36,753 nt of DNA from Bacteroidia bacterium (GTDB lineage Bacteria > Bacteroidota > Bacteroidia > B-17B0 > Aurantibacillaceae). The notes under the pieces were generated by a model. That model had not been told where the DNA came from and did not search any database. It saw only the letters and a list, made by a program, of their open reading frames with translations. Position 1 is the stretch's first letter; each line of letters starts with the position of its first letter. Where the stretch lies: assembly GCA_026415195.1 (NCBI GenBank), contig JAOAHO010000006.1:44770-81522 (forward strand), read 5' to 3'. Below are positions 1 through 6,906 of the stretch, in pieces. The position numbers were made by a program, and so were the translations under genes.

Positions 1-689
1 ATGTCGTACATAAATCCGATAGGATGCCCTGGTATGAAGGCCCCACCCTGCTCTCATTCCTTGAAAATGTATCCTTGAATAAAAATAATGAACATCAACC
101 TGCACGATTTCATGTTCAATACGTGATACGTCCTCAAACGAAAGAATTACACGATTATCGCGGATATGCCGGACAACTAAGCTCAGGAATATTGAGAAAG
201 GGAGACCCTGTGATCATTTACCCAAACGGTTATACCAGCACCATACAAAAGATTGAAAAGCATCAGACGGAAGTTGATAATGCTTTTCCCTTTGAACCTG
301 TTGTGTTGCATATAAATGATGATCTGGACGTACAACGCGGAAATCTGATCAGCGCCACAGAGGCGCCGCCCGAAATCGGCAAAGAAATTAACGCCGTCAT
401 TTGCTGGCTGGATCAAAATCCTTATCAACCCGGACAAAAATTTATCCTGAAGCAGGAAACATTCACATGCAAGGCCATGTTGAAAGAAATTCATTTTAAA
501 TTAGACATTCATCAACCCGGAAACAAACTGCACACCGACCAAATTCAGGTGAATGATATTTGCAAAGTAACGCTAAAACTTTCTGAAAACATCAGTTATG
601 ATAAATATGAAATCAATAAACACACCGGTTCTTTTATATTGATCAACGATAATACCTACAACACCTCTGCTGCCGGATTGATTGATTAG
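1..689 (+). CDS. cysN: Sulfate adenylyltransferase subunit 1 (CysN), 3' part only
   Basis: CysN is the GTPase subunit of ATP sulfurylase; with CysD it makes adenosine 5'-phosphosulfate in assimilatory sulfate activation in the cytoplasm. The reading frame is open from base 3 of the window and the visible residues just before the first Met (VVHKSDR, then MPWYEGPTLL) match the end of the CysN GTPase domain, so the gene starts outside the window. What remains is the elongation-factor-like beta-barrel part: the YVIRP and DYRGYAGQLSSG segments of domain 2 and a C-terminal barrel ending near TAA at 687-689. The GTP-binding motifs (G1-G4) are not in the window and cannot be checked. The gene ends 18 bases from a convergent glycosyltransferase, with no clear terminator hairpin. 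Family assignment is firm; whether an APS kinase domain is fused elsewhere is unknown, but none follows at the C-terminus. Confidence 0.93.
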   Translation, partial: VVHKSDRMPWYEGPTLLSFLENVSLNKNNEHQPARFHVQYVIRPQTKELHDYRGYAGQLSSGILRKGDPVIIYPNGYTSTIQKIEKHQTEVDNAFPFEPVVLHINDDLDVQRGNLISATEAPPEIGKEINAVICWLDQNPYQPGQKFILKQETFTCKAMLKEIHFKLDIHQPGNKLHTDQIQVNDICKVTLKLSENISYDKYEINKHTGSFILINDNTYNTSAAGLID

Positions 690-707
690 ATTAGCATTCG
701 CTCAGGC

Positions 708-1844
708 TCAAAAAAGATTGTTCAAAAATATATGAATGTTTTTTTGATTATCCCATTCCGAAAGCAATTCCTTACGGGAAGATATGTGATGTAATGTAAA
801 TTCCTCTTTTATTGTTCCGCATATTAACTTCTTTATGTCCTCAGGTTTATCCATAAAAACAGGAAATAATCCTGACGAGGTTATGATTTTTCTTCTATGT
901 TCATTCGTCAGAGATGCCGAAAATATAACAAACCTGCCTGCAAAAAAAGAATACAGCATTTTTAATTTCAAACCTTCGGGATTAAAGGAAAAAACCAAAT
1001 TCACATGAGCATCTGAAATCAGTTTTTGCAAGGCCTCTTGATCGGGATTGATGGCCAATTCAAGATTGGAAAATGAGTTACATTTCTTCTTCAATGATTC
1101 GGGAGGATTTTTTCCCGCCAAAATAAATTTTATATCCGGTAATGACGGCACAAGATGCTTCAAAATCCATTCTGCACTTTTGATATTTTCATTCACACTC
1201 AGGTTTCCGTGAAATAAAACATACCTTCCTTTACCGGGCCTGGATGTAATGGAATTGTAAGGATGAAAGCTTGGAACATAATGCACCGGCAGATTATATT
1301 TTTCCCTGAAATATGCGGCATCTTTTTCATTGACGGCAAAAATGCCGCAAGTTTTACGAATTATTTTTTCGTAAAAATAGAACTTGACTGCTTCGGTAAA
1401 ATAATAGAGTTTTTTCAGTACATGATATTCATCCCGGGCCAAATTCAGGTAATAACGGTGTTCAATATTGCTGTGCCTGTAAAAGGTTTTTAACGCACGA
1501 ATGCGATTATCAAGCAGCGGGCCTGTAGTGTGTAACACTTCAAACAACACGGGTGAACCGTGCTTAAGTATGTTTTCATTTAATTCTTTATTTATACGGG
1601 TAACCACCGTATAAGGCAGATAATGAAAAAAATATTTGATGCCGCGCTTTCTTTTATACAAATATATTTTTTTGCACAATCCCTTTAAAGCATCAAACTC
1701 TTTTTTGTCTTTATAGTCAAAAGCATGCAGTATTACATCCACACCAGCTTCCTTTAAATATTTGATTTTAAAATAAACGTCTATTACGCCGCCGTAATCG
1801 GGCGGATAGGGAATGTCGAACGAAACAATTTGTAATTCCCTCAT
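708..1844 (-). CDS. GT-B glycosyltransferase (GT4-like)
   Basis: A 378-residue soluble protein resembling GT-B fold glycosyltransferases, which transfer sugars from nucleotide donors to polysaccharide or lipid acceptors, probably at the inner face of the cytoplasmic membrane. The N-terminal half has the DIPYPPDYGGVIDVYF segment typical of GT4 enzymes (glycine-rich loop after the first strand), and the C-terminal half has VLFHGNLSVNENI at the start of the second Rossmann domain and an NPEGLKLKMLYSFFAGR stretch equivalent to the E-x(n)-K/E donor-binding helix. No membrane segment is seen. The ATG overlaps the stop of the upstream lipoprotein gene by one base (TAATG), so the two are translationally coupled. 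There is no surrounding polysaccharide locus, so donor and acceptor cannot be named. Confidence 0.8.
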   Translation of the reverse strand: MRELQIVSFDIPYPPDYGGVIDVYFKIKYLKEAGVDVILHAFDYKDKKEFDALKGLCKKIYLYKRKRGIKYFFHYLPYTVVTRINKELNENILKHGSPVLFEVLHTTGPLLDNRIRALKTFYRHSNIEHRYYLNLARDEYHVLKKLYYFTEAVKFYFYEKIIRKTCGIFAVNEKDAAYFREKYNLPVHYVPSFHPYNSITSRPGKGRYVLFHGNLSVNENIKSAEWILKHLVPSLPDIKFILAGKNPPESLKKKCNSFSNLELAINPDQEALQKLISDAHVNLVFSFNPEGLKLKMLYSFFAGRFVIFSASLTNEHRRKIITSSGLFPVFMDKPEDIKKLICGTIKEEFTLHHISSRKELLSEWDNQKNIHIFLNNLF

Positions 1845-2878
1845 TAATCAAAAAAGAAATTACCGGAAATGATGCCGGCTTTAAAAGTACCAAGAAGGGA
1901 ACCGTTAGGCCTATAAATATAGATGTCCGACTTTTGTATGTAGTCCTTGGCATCGGCCACGTATATATTGCCGGAAGACGGATTAACCCCCATGGCATAG
2001 AAATTTTTATTTCCCTGATGGATCCATTCATTTGAGGGAGTAACGGACGAGGTAACGGGCATACGCCAAATGCCGTTATTATGCAAAAACATAAGCGTAT
2101 CTGAAGTAACATTTATACAAAGATGGGAAGGATGCCCCGATGTGAATATAGTACTCCACTCCACCTGAAGGGTTTGAAGGTTAATTTTAAAGAGCCCCCC
2201 GGGAATGTTTTGCATGATGTCGCCGTTGCATAATACCCAGAGTTTGTTGTAGCGGTCTATCGCCAATGAAGATGAACCTTTATGGATAAGAATACTGTCG
2301 GTAATTTGGTACTGGGGAATGTTCATCACAAAGAGGTAATTTTTCTTCATGTTTGTTATGAAAACTTTATCCTGATATTTGATCATCCGTTCAGCCCAAC
2401 CCCCGAAAGGGATTTGCTGAACAATTTGCATATTGTTAGGGTTGATAAGGATGATCTTATTGGCATACAAATCACTGACAAGCGCACGATCGGGGGCGGT
2501 TTGAAGGATATAACGCGGAGAAACCAAACCGCTCAAAACATTTTGAATTTTAAATCCTTTATTCAGGCAAACAATCTTGCCGGAATTATTCACCACCAAA
2601 AAATAAAATCCGTTTATCTTTTCCATACTCTGCACCACATCACCGGCAATTTGCTGGTTTTGTTGATAATAAATGTCTTCTGTAATGGCCCCGCTTACCG
2701 GTTCATACAAAGTAACGGATCCGTTTCCGCTGCCAAAGTTTCCTTCGTTCAACACAAATACCTTTCCGCTTTCTCCGGTAAAAAAATCTGCATTTTCTTT
2801 GATGACTACCGGCTTATCCTTAACACAGGAAAAAAAAATCATCGCACAAAGCGATAAAACGAAGGCATTTTTAAACAT
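1844..2878 (-). CDS. DUF5074/YncE-like beta-propeller lipoprotein
   Basis: A predicted 344-residue lipoprotein. I place the start at the ATG at 2878 because it gives a short signal (MFKNAFVLSLCAMIFFSC) ending in a lipobox-like FFSC; the frame is open further upstream, but that extension would run into ruvB on the other strand and has no signal. The mature part begins with the FVLNEGNFGSGNGSVTLY segment characteristic of the Bacteroidota DUF5074/YncE-like family, followed by repeated beta-propeller-like blades (for example SPRYILQTAPDRALVSDLYANKI, INPNNMQIVQQIPFGGW and GVNPSSGNIYVADAKDY). Such proteins often sit near TonB-dependent receptors, but none is present here; the partner is a glycosyltransferase whose ATG overlaps the TAA. 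The function is unknown; a surface or periplasmic binding role is only inference. It is divergent from ruvB with 54 bases between start codons. Confidence 0.82.
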   Translation of the reverse strand: MFKNAFVLSLCAMIFFSCVKDKPVVIKENADFFTGESGKVFVLNEGNFGSGNGSVTLYEPVSGAITEDIYYQQNQQIAGDVVQSMEKINGFYFLVVNNSGKIVCLNKGFKIQNVLSGLVSPRYILQTAPDRALVSDLYANKIILINPNNMQIVQQIPFGGWAERMIKYQDKVFITNMKKNYLFVMNIPQYQITDSILIHKGSSSLAIDRYNKLWVLCNGDIMQNIPGGLFKINLQTLQVEWSTIFTSGHPSHLCINVTSDTLMFLHNNGIWRMPVTSSVTPSNEWIHQGNKNFYAMGVNPSSGNIYVADAKDYIQKSDIYIYRPNGSLLGTFKAGIISGNFFFD

Positions 2879-2932
2879 TTGTTCAAAATTATTGATTTTA
2901 CTCAAATATGGTTTTTGTAATTTCGTTGTATT

Positions 2933-3961
2933 GTGAAAGGCATCCTTCGTCCCGATCATGAAAACCTCGACCCTTCGGAAAAAGATGCGGAGAAGGCACT
3001 TCGGCCATTGAATTTTGATGAATTTGAGGGCCAAAAAACGGTAGTTGAGAATCTGATGATCTACACCCAGGCGGCAAAAAAACGGGGTGAAGCACTGGAT
3101 CATGTGTTGTTGCATGGTCCTCCGGGGCTTGGAAAAACAACGCTTGCCCACATTATAGCCAACACTTTGGGTGTGAATATGAAAATAACTTCCGGTCCTG
3201 TACTTGAAAAGCCGGGTGATTTGGCTGGCTTATTGACAAATCTGGAACCGAATGATGTTTTGTTCATTGATGAAATCCATCGTTTGAATCCTATTGTCGA
3301 AGAATATCTGTATTCTGCGATGGAGGACTTCCGAATCGACATCATGATCGATTCGGGGCCCAATGCCCGTACCGTTCAAATCAAATTGAACCCCTTTACT
3401 CTCATCGGCGCCACCACCCGCAGCGGTTTGCTGACTTCTCCCCTTCGTGCCCGGTTTGGGATTAACAGCCGATTGGATTACTATAATGCCGCCACATTAA
3501 AGAAAATTATTCTAAGGAGCGCTCACATTCTTCAAGTTCCCATTCACGAAGAAGCAGCCTATGAAATTGCACGCCGCAGCCGCGGAACTCCCAGGATTGC
3601 CAATGCTTTGCTGAGGCGCGTGCGCGACTTTGCGGAAATAAAAGGCGACGGAAGCATCACCCTTGAAATTGCCTTTAATTCCCTGAAAGCCATGCAAGTG
3701 GACCAAAACGGGCTGGATGAAATGGACCACCGAATTTTACGTTGCCTTATAGAAAAATTCAAAGGAGGGCCGGCCGGCATCAATGCCATTGCCGCCACGG
3801 TTGGTGAAGAAGCCGGTACCATCGAGGAAGTGTATGAACCCTTTTTGGTGCAGGAAGGTTATGTGGTTCGGACGGCACGCGGCAGGGAAGCCACTGAAAA
3901 GGCTTATAAACACTTGGGAATTTCTTTCCCTTTTAAAGGGAAAGGGTTGTTTGATATTTAA
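2933..3961 (+). CDS. ruvB: Holliday junction branch migration helicase RuvB
   Basis: RuvB is the hexameric AAA+ motor that, with RuvA, drives branch migration of Holliday junctions in recombination repair. The 342-residue length is normal. Walker A is GPPGLGKT (about residues 62-69), Walker B is LFIDE (110-114), sensor 1 is GATTRSG (159-165) and the arginine finger region LRARFG lies near residue 172. The C-terminal winged helix domain is complete, with the usual RTARGREAT stretch. I use the GTG at 2933 because no ATG lies in frame before the conserved NLDP segment. ruvA and ruvC are not adjacent. It is divergent from the DUF5074 lipoprotein and convergent with hom; the 131 bases after it contain no convincing hairpin terminator. 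Confidence 0.97.
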   Translation: MKGILRPDHENLDPSEKDAEKALRPLNFDEFEGQKTVVENLMIYTQAAKKRGEALDHVLLHGPPGLGKTTLAHIIANTLGVNMKITSGPVLEKPGDLAGLLTNLEPNDVLFIDEIHRLNPIVEEYLYSAMEDFRIDIMIDSGPNARTVQIKLNPFTLIGATTRSGLLTSPLRARFGINSRLDYYNAATLKKIILRSAHILQVPIHEEAAYEIARRSRGTPRIANALLRRVRDFAEIKGDGSITLEIAFNSLKAMQVDQNGLDEMDHRILRCLIEKFKGGPAGINAIAATVGEEAGTIEEVYEPFLVQEGYVVRTARGREATEKAYKHLGISFPFKGKGLFDI

Positions 3962-4092
3962 AAGAAAATAAAATTTTTGATTACATCAGGTACATCTTAA
4001 CGTAATAATCTATTCCTTTGATTTCGGAACAAGATTTCATTACGTCCACATTAAAGTAAAGTTTTAATCAATCCTGATCACGACTTAATTTT

Positions 4093-5346
4093 TTAAATTA
4101 ATTGTAATTCTTTTATACGCTTTAGGTTAAACCACTTTTCATTATCCTTTTTTTCCCAATTCCAGGGCTCTCCGATAAGCGCCAAAAAACCCTTTTCTTT
4201 TTTTAAGACAGGAACTAACTTTTTGAGGTTTTCATAAGTAATCCATCCCAGGTAAATTTTATTTTGCCTGTCCTGAATAAATTCATCTTTTTCTGTAAGA
4301 TATGCATCCGCAAAATCCGATCCGGATCCGGTTCGGATGTACACGTGAAGTAGATAATTGGGCGATTCTTCCCAATTTGAAAATTTTTTCTTTTTAAATT
4401 CATATTTATAGCCATAACGTAAGGCCGAAAGGTCGGAAAGTACGGCAGATCCCGTAGGATGTCCGCCCGCTCCTTTCCCTTTCAGAAATTGCCTGCTGGT
4501 GAACCTCCCCTCCGTTACCACTCCGTTAAATTCAAAATTGGTGTCAAAAAGCGGGCTATGGGCATCCACAAATACCGGCAAAACAAAAGAAATATAAGAT
4601 TTTTCACTGTGGGCGCCGGCATAAGCCAGCAGGCGTATCCTGTATCCGCGTTGCTTTGCAAATTCCGTTTCCTTTGGGGAAAGTGTGGTGATGCCTAACC
4701 GCGGCGTGGCCCTGAAATCAATCACCGTCCCGAGAGCATGATAGGAAAGAATTACGGTTTTAAACAACGCATCCCATCCTTCCACATCGTTTTCCGGATT
4801 GCTTTCTGCAAAGCCCTTTTCCTGTGCCTCCTTTAAAGCTTGTTCATAAGATAATCCTTGCAGGGAGGTTTTGGTCAGGATATAATTCGTGGTACCGTTG
4901 AAAATACCCCCGATGTATTGTAGGGGTTCGTTATCATAATACTCTTCCAACAGGCGTATAATCGGAATGCTGCCGCAAGCGGAAGCTTCATACAGAAAAG
5001 ATACATTCTTCCGAACGGAAAGATCCTGCAGTTCGGGCAAATGATGAGCCAACATTTTTTTGTTGGCCGTTACTACGTTTTTTCCATTTTCTAAAGCCGT
5101 TCTGACAATACGGTAGGCCTCTTCAAAATCATCGATGAGTTCCACCACGGTATCAATTTCCGGCTCGTTCAGTATTTCATCTTTATCAAATGTAAAACGA
5201 TCCAAGGGCAAAGGGCGTTTTTTGTCTTTGTTTTTTACGCAAATTTTTTTGATCTGCCCGATGTCGTTCAAGCTGTGATTCAACACGTCGTAAAGTCCCT
5301 GGCCTACGCATCCGAAGCCAAAAAGACCAATATTAGGTGTTTTCAT
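4093..5346 (-). CDS. hom: Homoserine dehydrogenase
   Basis: Monofunctional homoserine dehydrogenase, reducing aspartate semialdehyde to homoserine with NAD(P)H in the threonine and methionine pathway. The 417-residue protein has the nucleotide-binding loop GFGCVGQG (10-17), VTANKK (92-97), the family signature GIFNGTTNYIL (147-157), and the NDVEGWDALFK substrate region (about 186-196, with the catalytic-type Lys at the end). About 90 residues follow the catalytic domain; they occupy the place of the regulatory ACT domain found in many family members but are lysine/aromatic-rich and I cannot recognise an ACT fold. There is no aspartokinase fusion. Its ATG lies inside metX (14-base overlap), so the pair is co-transcribed and probably translationally coupled; metX uses the homoserine produced here. 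Confidence 0.95.
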   Translation of the reverse strand: MKTPNIGLFGFGCVGQGLYDVLNHSLNDIGQIKKICVKNKDKKRPLPLDRFTFDKDEILNEPEIDTVVELIDDFEEAYRIVRTALENGKNVVTANKKMLAHHLPELQDLSVRKNVSFLYEASACGSIPIIRLLEEYYDNEPLQYIGGIFNGTTNYILTKTSLQGLSYEQALKEAQEKGFAESNPENDVEGWDALFKTVILSYHALGTVIDFRATPRLGITTLSPKETEFAKQRGYRIRLLAYAGAHSEKSYISFVLPVFVDAHSPLFDTNFEFNGVVTEGRFTSRQFLKGKGAGGHPTGSAVLSDLSALRYGYKYEFKKKKFSNWEESPNYLLHVYIRTGSGSDFADAYLTEKDEFIQDRQNKIYLGWITYENLKKLVPVLKKEKGFLALIGEPWNWEKKDNEKWFNLKRIKELQLI

Positions 5347-6379
5347 AATGAAAAGTATTTTTTGTTTTTAAAATTTTATTTTTTTTCAAAAACGACCCGA
5401 TGATTTCCGACAATTTTTGGGTTTCAATCAGAAATCCATCATGCCCATAAAGAGAAGAAAGCGAAGCAAAGCTTGCCCCCTGGATGTTTTCGGCAAGAAA
5501 TCGTTGTTCTGCCAAGGGGAACAAGATATCCTCCTCTATCCCGATCAACAGCGTTTGCGCCTTGATTTCTTCGAGTATTTTTGCATGCCGGCCACGGAAA
5601 ACATCATGAGAATCCATGGCGTATGACAACGTAACATAGGAAAACGCATTGAATCTTTTAACGAGTTTTTCCCCCTGATAACGCTGATAAGTTACTGCAC
5701 GGCGTGCGTGAAAGCCGTTTTCGGATGGATCGGATTGAAAATGCGTATAAGTTTTGTAGTTCCGATAGCTGAGAAGCGCAATGCTTCTGGCAGCCTGAAG
5801 TCCTTTGGCTCCTCCGTCAGGTGATTGGGAGTAATATGTTCTGTCGGCAAAAATGGCCAATCGTTGACTTTCGTTAAAAGCAATACCCCAGGCCGAGTGT
5901 TTGGCATTAGTAGATACCAGAATCTGATTTTTTATCAATTCTTTTTCTGTAATTGACCATTCCAAAGCAATTTGCCCTCCTTGTGATCCTCCGATGATAA
6001 CATCAATTTCATGTACCCCAAGTTCTTTTCTTAGTTCTATCAGGGCATTTACAATATCCCTGATGGTGATTTGCGGGAATAGATGATAATACGGTTGTCC
6101 GGAGTCGGGGTTAATGTTAAGCGGTCCCGTAGACCCGTAACAGGATCCAAGGTTGTTGGCACAAACAATAAAAAAATCATTAGGATTAAACAAGTTTTGA
6201 TCTCCGAAAAGGCCCTTCCACCAATCGAACACGTCGCTGTTGGCCGTCAGGGCATGACACACCCACACCACCGGTGTTTTGCCAGGAACATACCGGCCAT
6301 ACGTATGAAAAGCTAATCTGACCTGGGGAAGTAACACCCCATTTTCAAGCCTTAGATCAAAAGGATTAGAATATCTCAT
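5333..6379 (-). CDS. metX: Homoserine O-acetyltransferase (MetX family)
   Basis: Alpha/beta-hydrolase-fold acyltransferase activating homoserine (usually O-acetylhomoserine from acetyl-CoA), the first committed step of methionine synthesis. From the ATG at 6379 the protein has 348 residues. It shows the N-terminal LAFHTYG segment, WVCHALTANSDV, the GSTGP oxyanion-side motif, the nucleophile elbow GGSQGG (Ser about 132), the acid in EEDILFP and the base in GHDGFL near the C-terminus. An in-frame TTG at 6409 would add ten residues but lies inside an upstream small ORF; ATG 6379 fits the family N-terminus better. Acetyl versus succinyl specificity cannot be settled by eye. It is the first full gene after a long leader with a SAM-I riboswitch and a poly-Cys ORF, and overlaps hom by 14 bases. 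Confidence 0.95.
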   Translation of the reverse strand: MRYSNPFDLRLENGVLLPQVRLAFHTYGRYVPGKTPVVWVCHALTANSDVFDWWKGLFGDQNLFNPNDFFIVCANNLGSCYGSTGPLNINPDSGQPYYHLFPQITIRDIVNALIELRKELGVHEIDVIIGGSQGGQIALEWSITEKELIKNQILVSTNAKHSAWGIAFNESQRLAIFADRTYYSQSPDGGAKGLQAARSIALLSYRNYKTYTHFQSDPSENGFHARRAVTYQRYQGEKLVKRFNAFSYVTLSYAMDSHDVFRGRHAKILEEIKAQTLLIGIEEDILFPLAEQRFLAENIQGASFASLSSLYGHDGFLIETQKLSEIIGSFLKKNKILKTKNTFHYENT

Positions 6380-6383
6380 ATAC

Positions 6384-6521
6384 TTAATTTTTGTGATATA
6401 CTTTGGCAAGCTTTTTTAGTTCTGCTTTTGTCAACAGAACAAATTTTTTATTCTTTATGCTTATGGTTTGGGGTATGTACTTGATGATAATCCACACTCC
6501 CCCGGAATGTGATTTTTTCAT
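6384..6521 (-). CDS. Small ORF (45 aa) immediately upstream of metX
   Basis: A 45-codon ATG-to-TAA frame (MKKSHSGGVWIIIKY at the start, KKLAKVYHKN at the end), basic with a short hydrophobic stretch WIIIKYI. Its stop lies 4 bases before the metX ATG, a spacing that would allow ribosome re-initiation or coupling into metX. It starts 54 bases after the stop of the poly-Cys leader ORF, and its first codons form one arm of a hairpin (6489-6514). I recognise no family. No Shine-Dalgarno sequence is visible, as is usual in Bacteroidota. It may be a real small protein, a second leader peptide or a chance frame; the location argues for a regulatory or coupling role, which is inference. Confidence 0.4.
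   Translation of the reverse strand: MKKSHSGGVWIIIKYIPQTISIKNKKFVLLTKAELKKLAKVYHKN
6486..6514 (-). promoter_or_regulatory. Leader hairpin at the start of the 45-aa ORF
   Basis: On the minus strand AATCACATTCC (6514-6504) pairs with GGAGTGTGGATT (6500-6489), 11 base pairs with one bulged G and a GGG loop. The 3' arm overlaps GGATTATC (6493-6486), which can instead pair with GGTAATCC (6562-6555) just after the poly-Cys hairpin, giving two mutually exclusive structures. No U-run follows on the minus strand, so it is not an intrinsic terminator for metX; a translational role is more likely. Confidence 0.45.
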
Positions 6522-6564
6522 AGGTTTTACGATTTTTTGGTAGTTATTAAATGGGGATTACCGG

Positions 6565-6600
6565 GTGTTATTGCATTAACAACAACAACAGCAACAACAC
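6565..6600 (-). promoter_or_regulatory. Attenuator-like hairpin over the poly-Cys codons
   Basis: On the minus strand GTGTTGTTGC (6600-6591), covering the first Cys codons, pairs with GCAATAACAC (6574-6565) just beyond the leader stop codon: ten continuous base pairs including one G-U, with a 16-base loop holding the remaining Cys codons and the stop. A ribosome translating or stalled in the Cys run would break this stem and free the adjoining CCGGTAATCC sequence to pair downstream. The pairing is directly visible; the regulatory reading is inference. Confidence 0.55.
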
Positions 6601-6683
6601 ATTCGATGACAAAGAATGTAGTAAAGTTCTGATAAGATTTCCGCTTTGTTTTTGGAGTGATGTAATGGTTTTGTATTTTTCAT
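6576..6683 (-). CDS. Poly-cysteine leader peptide ORF in the metX leader
   Basis: A 35-codon ORF from ATG at 6683 to TAA at 6576-6578. The peptide begins MKNTKPLHHSKNKAE and ends HRM followed by seven consecutive Cys codons (TGT TGT TGC TGT TGT TGT TGT) directly before the stop; an additional Cys is at residue 25. The start codon is 5 bases after the closing P1 helix of the SAM-I riboswitch, so SAM binding could affect its translation. The first Cys codons pair perfectly (one G-U) with sequence after the stop. Runs of codons for the regulated amino acid next to alternative hairpins are the hallmark of attenuation leader peptides, and Cys-codon leaders are known for cysteine-responsive control in mycobacteria. 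That it senses charged tRNA-Cys here is inference. Confidence 0.72.
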   Translation of the reverse strand: MKNTKPLHHSKNKAEILSELYYILCHRMCCCCCCC

Positions 6684-6688
6684 AACAT

Positions 6689-6823
6689 TTAATTTATCTT
6701 TCCGCTTACTCTCATCAGCGGACGGATTTGGCACCGGTTTTCAAATCCCGAATTACCCGGAATTTTGAAATGGTTGCCTGCGGTTCACAGAGCCGTTTCT
6801 CTCCCCGCATCTTGATAAATTAA
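6689..6823 (-). ncRNA. SAM-I (S-box) riboswitch of the metX-hom operon
   Basis: On the minus strand the 135 bases fold as the S-box aptamer that binds S-adenosylmethionine. P1 is a ten-base-pair helix, TTAATTTATC (6823-6814) with GATAAATTAA (6698-6689). Conserved parts follow in order: AAGA after P1, P2 TGCGG/CCGCA around the GGAGAG kink-turn region and GGCTC loop, GGCAACC, P3 closed by TTTCAAA/TTTGAAA, the core GGTGCCAAATCC, P4 TCCGCT/AGCGGA, and the AAGAT junction before P1 closes. It lies in the leader of metX, a classical S-box target. No terminator follows directly; the ATG of the poly-Cys ORF comes 5 bases after P1, so control of translation of that ORF is plausible. Confidence 0.93.
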
Positions 6824-6848
6824 CTACACGCAGTAATTAATTTAAGTG

Positions 6849-6878
6849 CAAAATTATGATAAAAAAGTAATCTACCAA
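6849..6878 (-). promoter_or_regulatory. Bacteroidota-type promoter of the metX leader
   Basis: On the minus strand TTG (6878-6876), 19 bases, then TAATTTTG (6856-6849) matches the Bacteroidota consensus TTTG/TAnnTTTG with ideal spacing. The expected transcript start is near 6843, about 20 bases before the first base of the riboswitch P1 helix, which independently supports the call. Confidence 0.68.
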
Positions 6879-6906
6879 TGCCAACTAATAAAAAAAAACT
6901 CTTACT

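Noticed and set aside
2879-3151. N-terminal extension of the DUF5074 lipoprotein frame to 3151.
   Set aside because: It would run antisense through ruvB and remove the clear lipoprotein signal; the ATG at 2878 explains the gene.
3962-4092. Inverted repeat ACGTAAT/ATTACGT in the gap between ruvB and hom as a shared terminator.
   Set aside because: The arms are seven bases with a loop over 30 bases and no T run; likely chance in AT-rich DNA.
5417-5626. Antisense open frames inside metX, mfd, bamA and other genes.
   Set aside because: They lie opposite well-supported genes, have no recognisable motifs and follow the codon structure of the real gene.
6489-6518. Intrinsic terminator reading in the plus direction (hairpin then T run 6513-6518).
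   Set aside because: There is no plus-strand gene upstream in this gap, and the T run lies on the wrong side for the minus-strand metX transcript.
6579-6600. Apparent CAA/CAG trinucleotide microsatellite on the plus strand.
   Set aside because: Read on the minus strand it is the in-frame run of Cys codons of a leader ORF next to a riboswitch; the TGC among TGT codons also fits coding better than a pure repeat.
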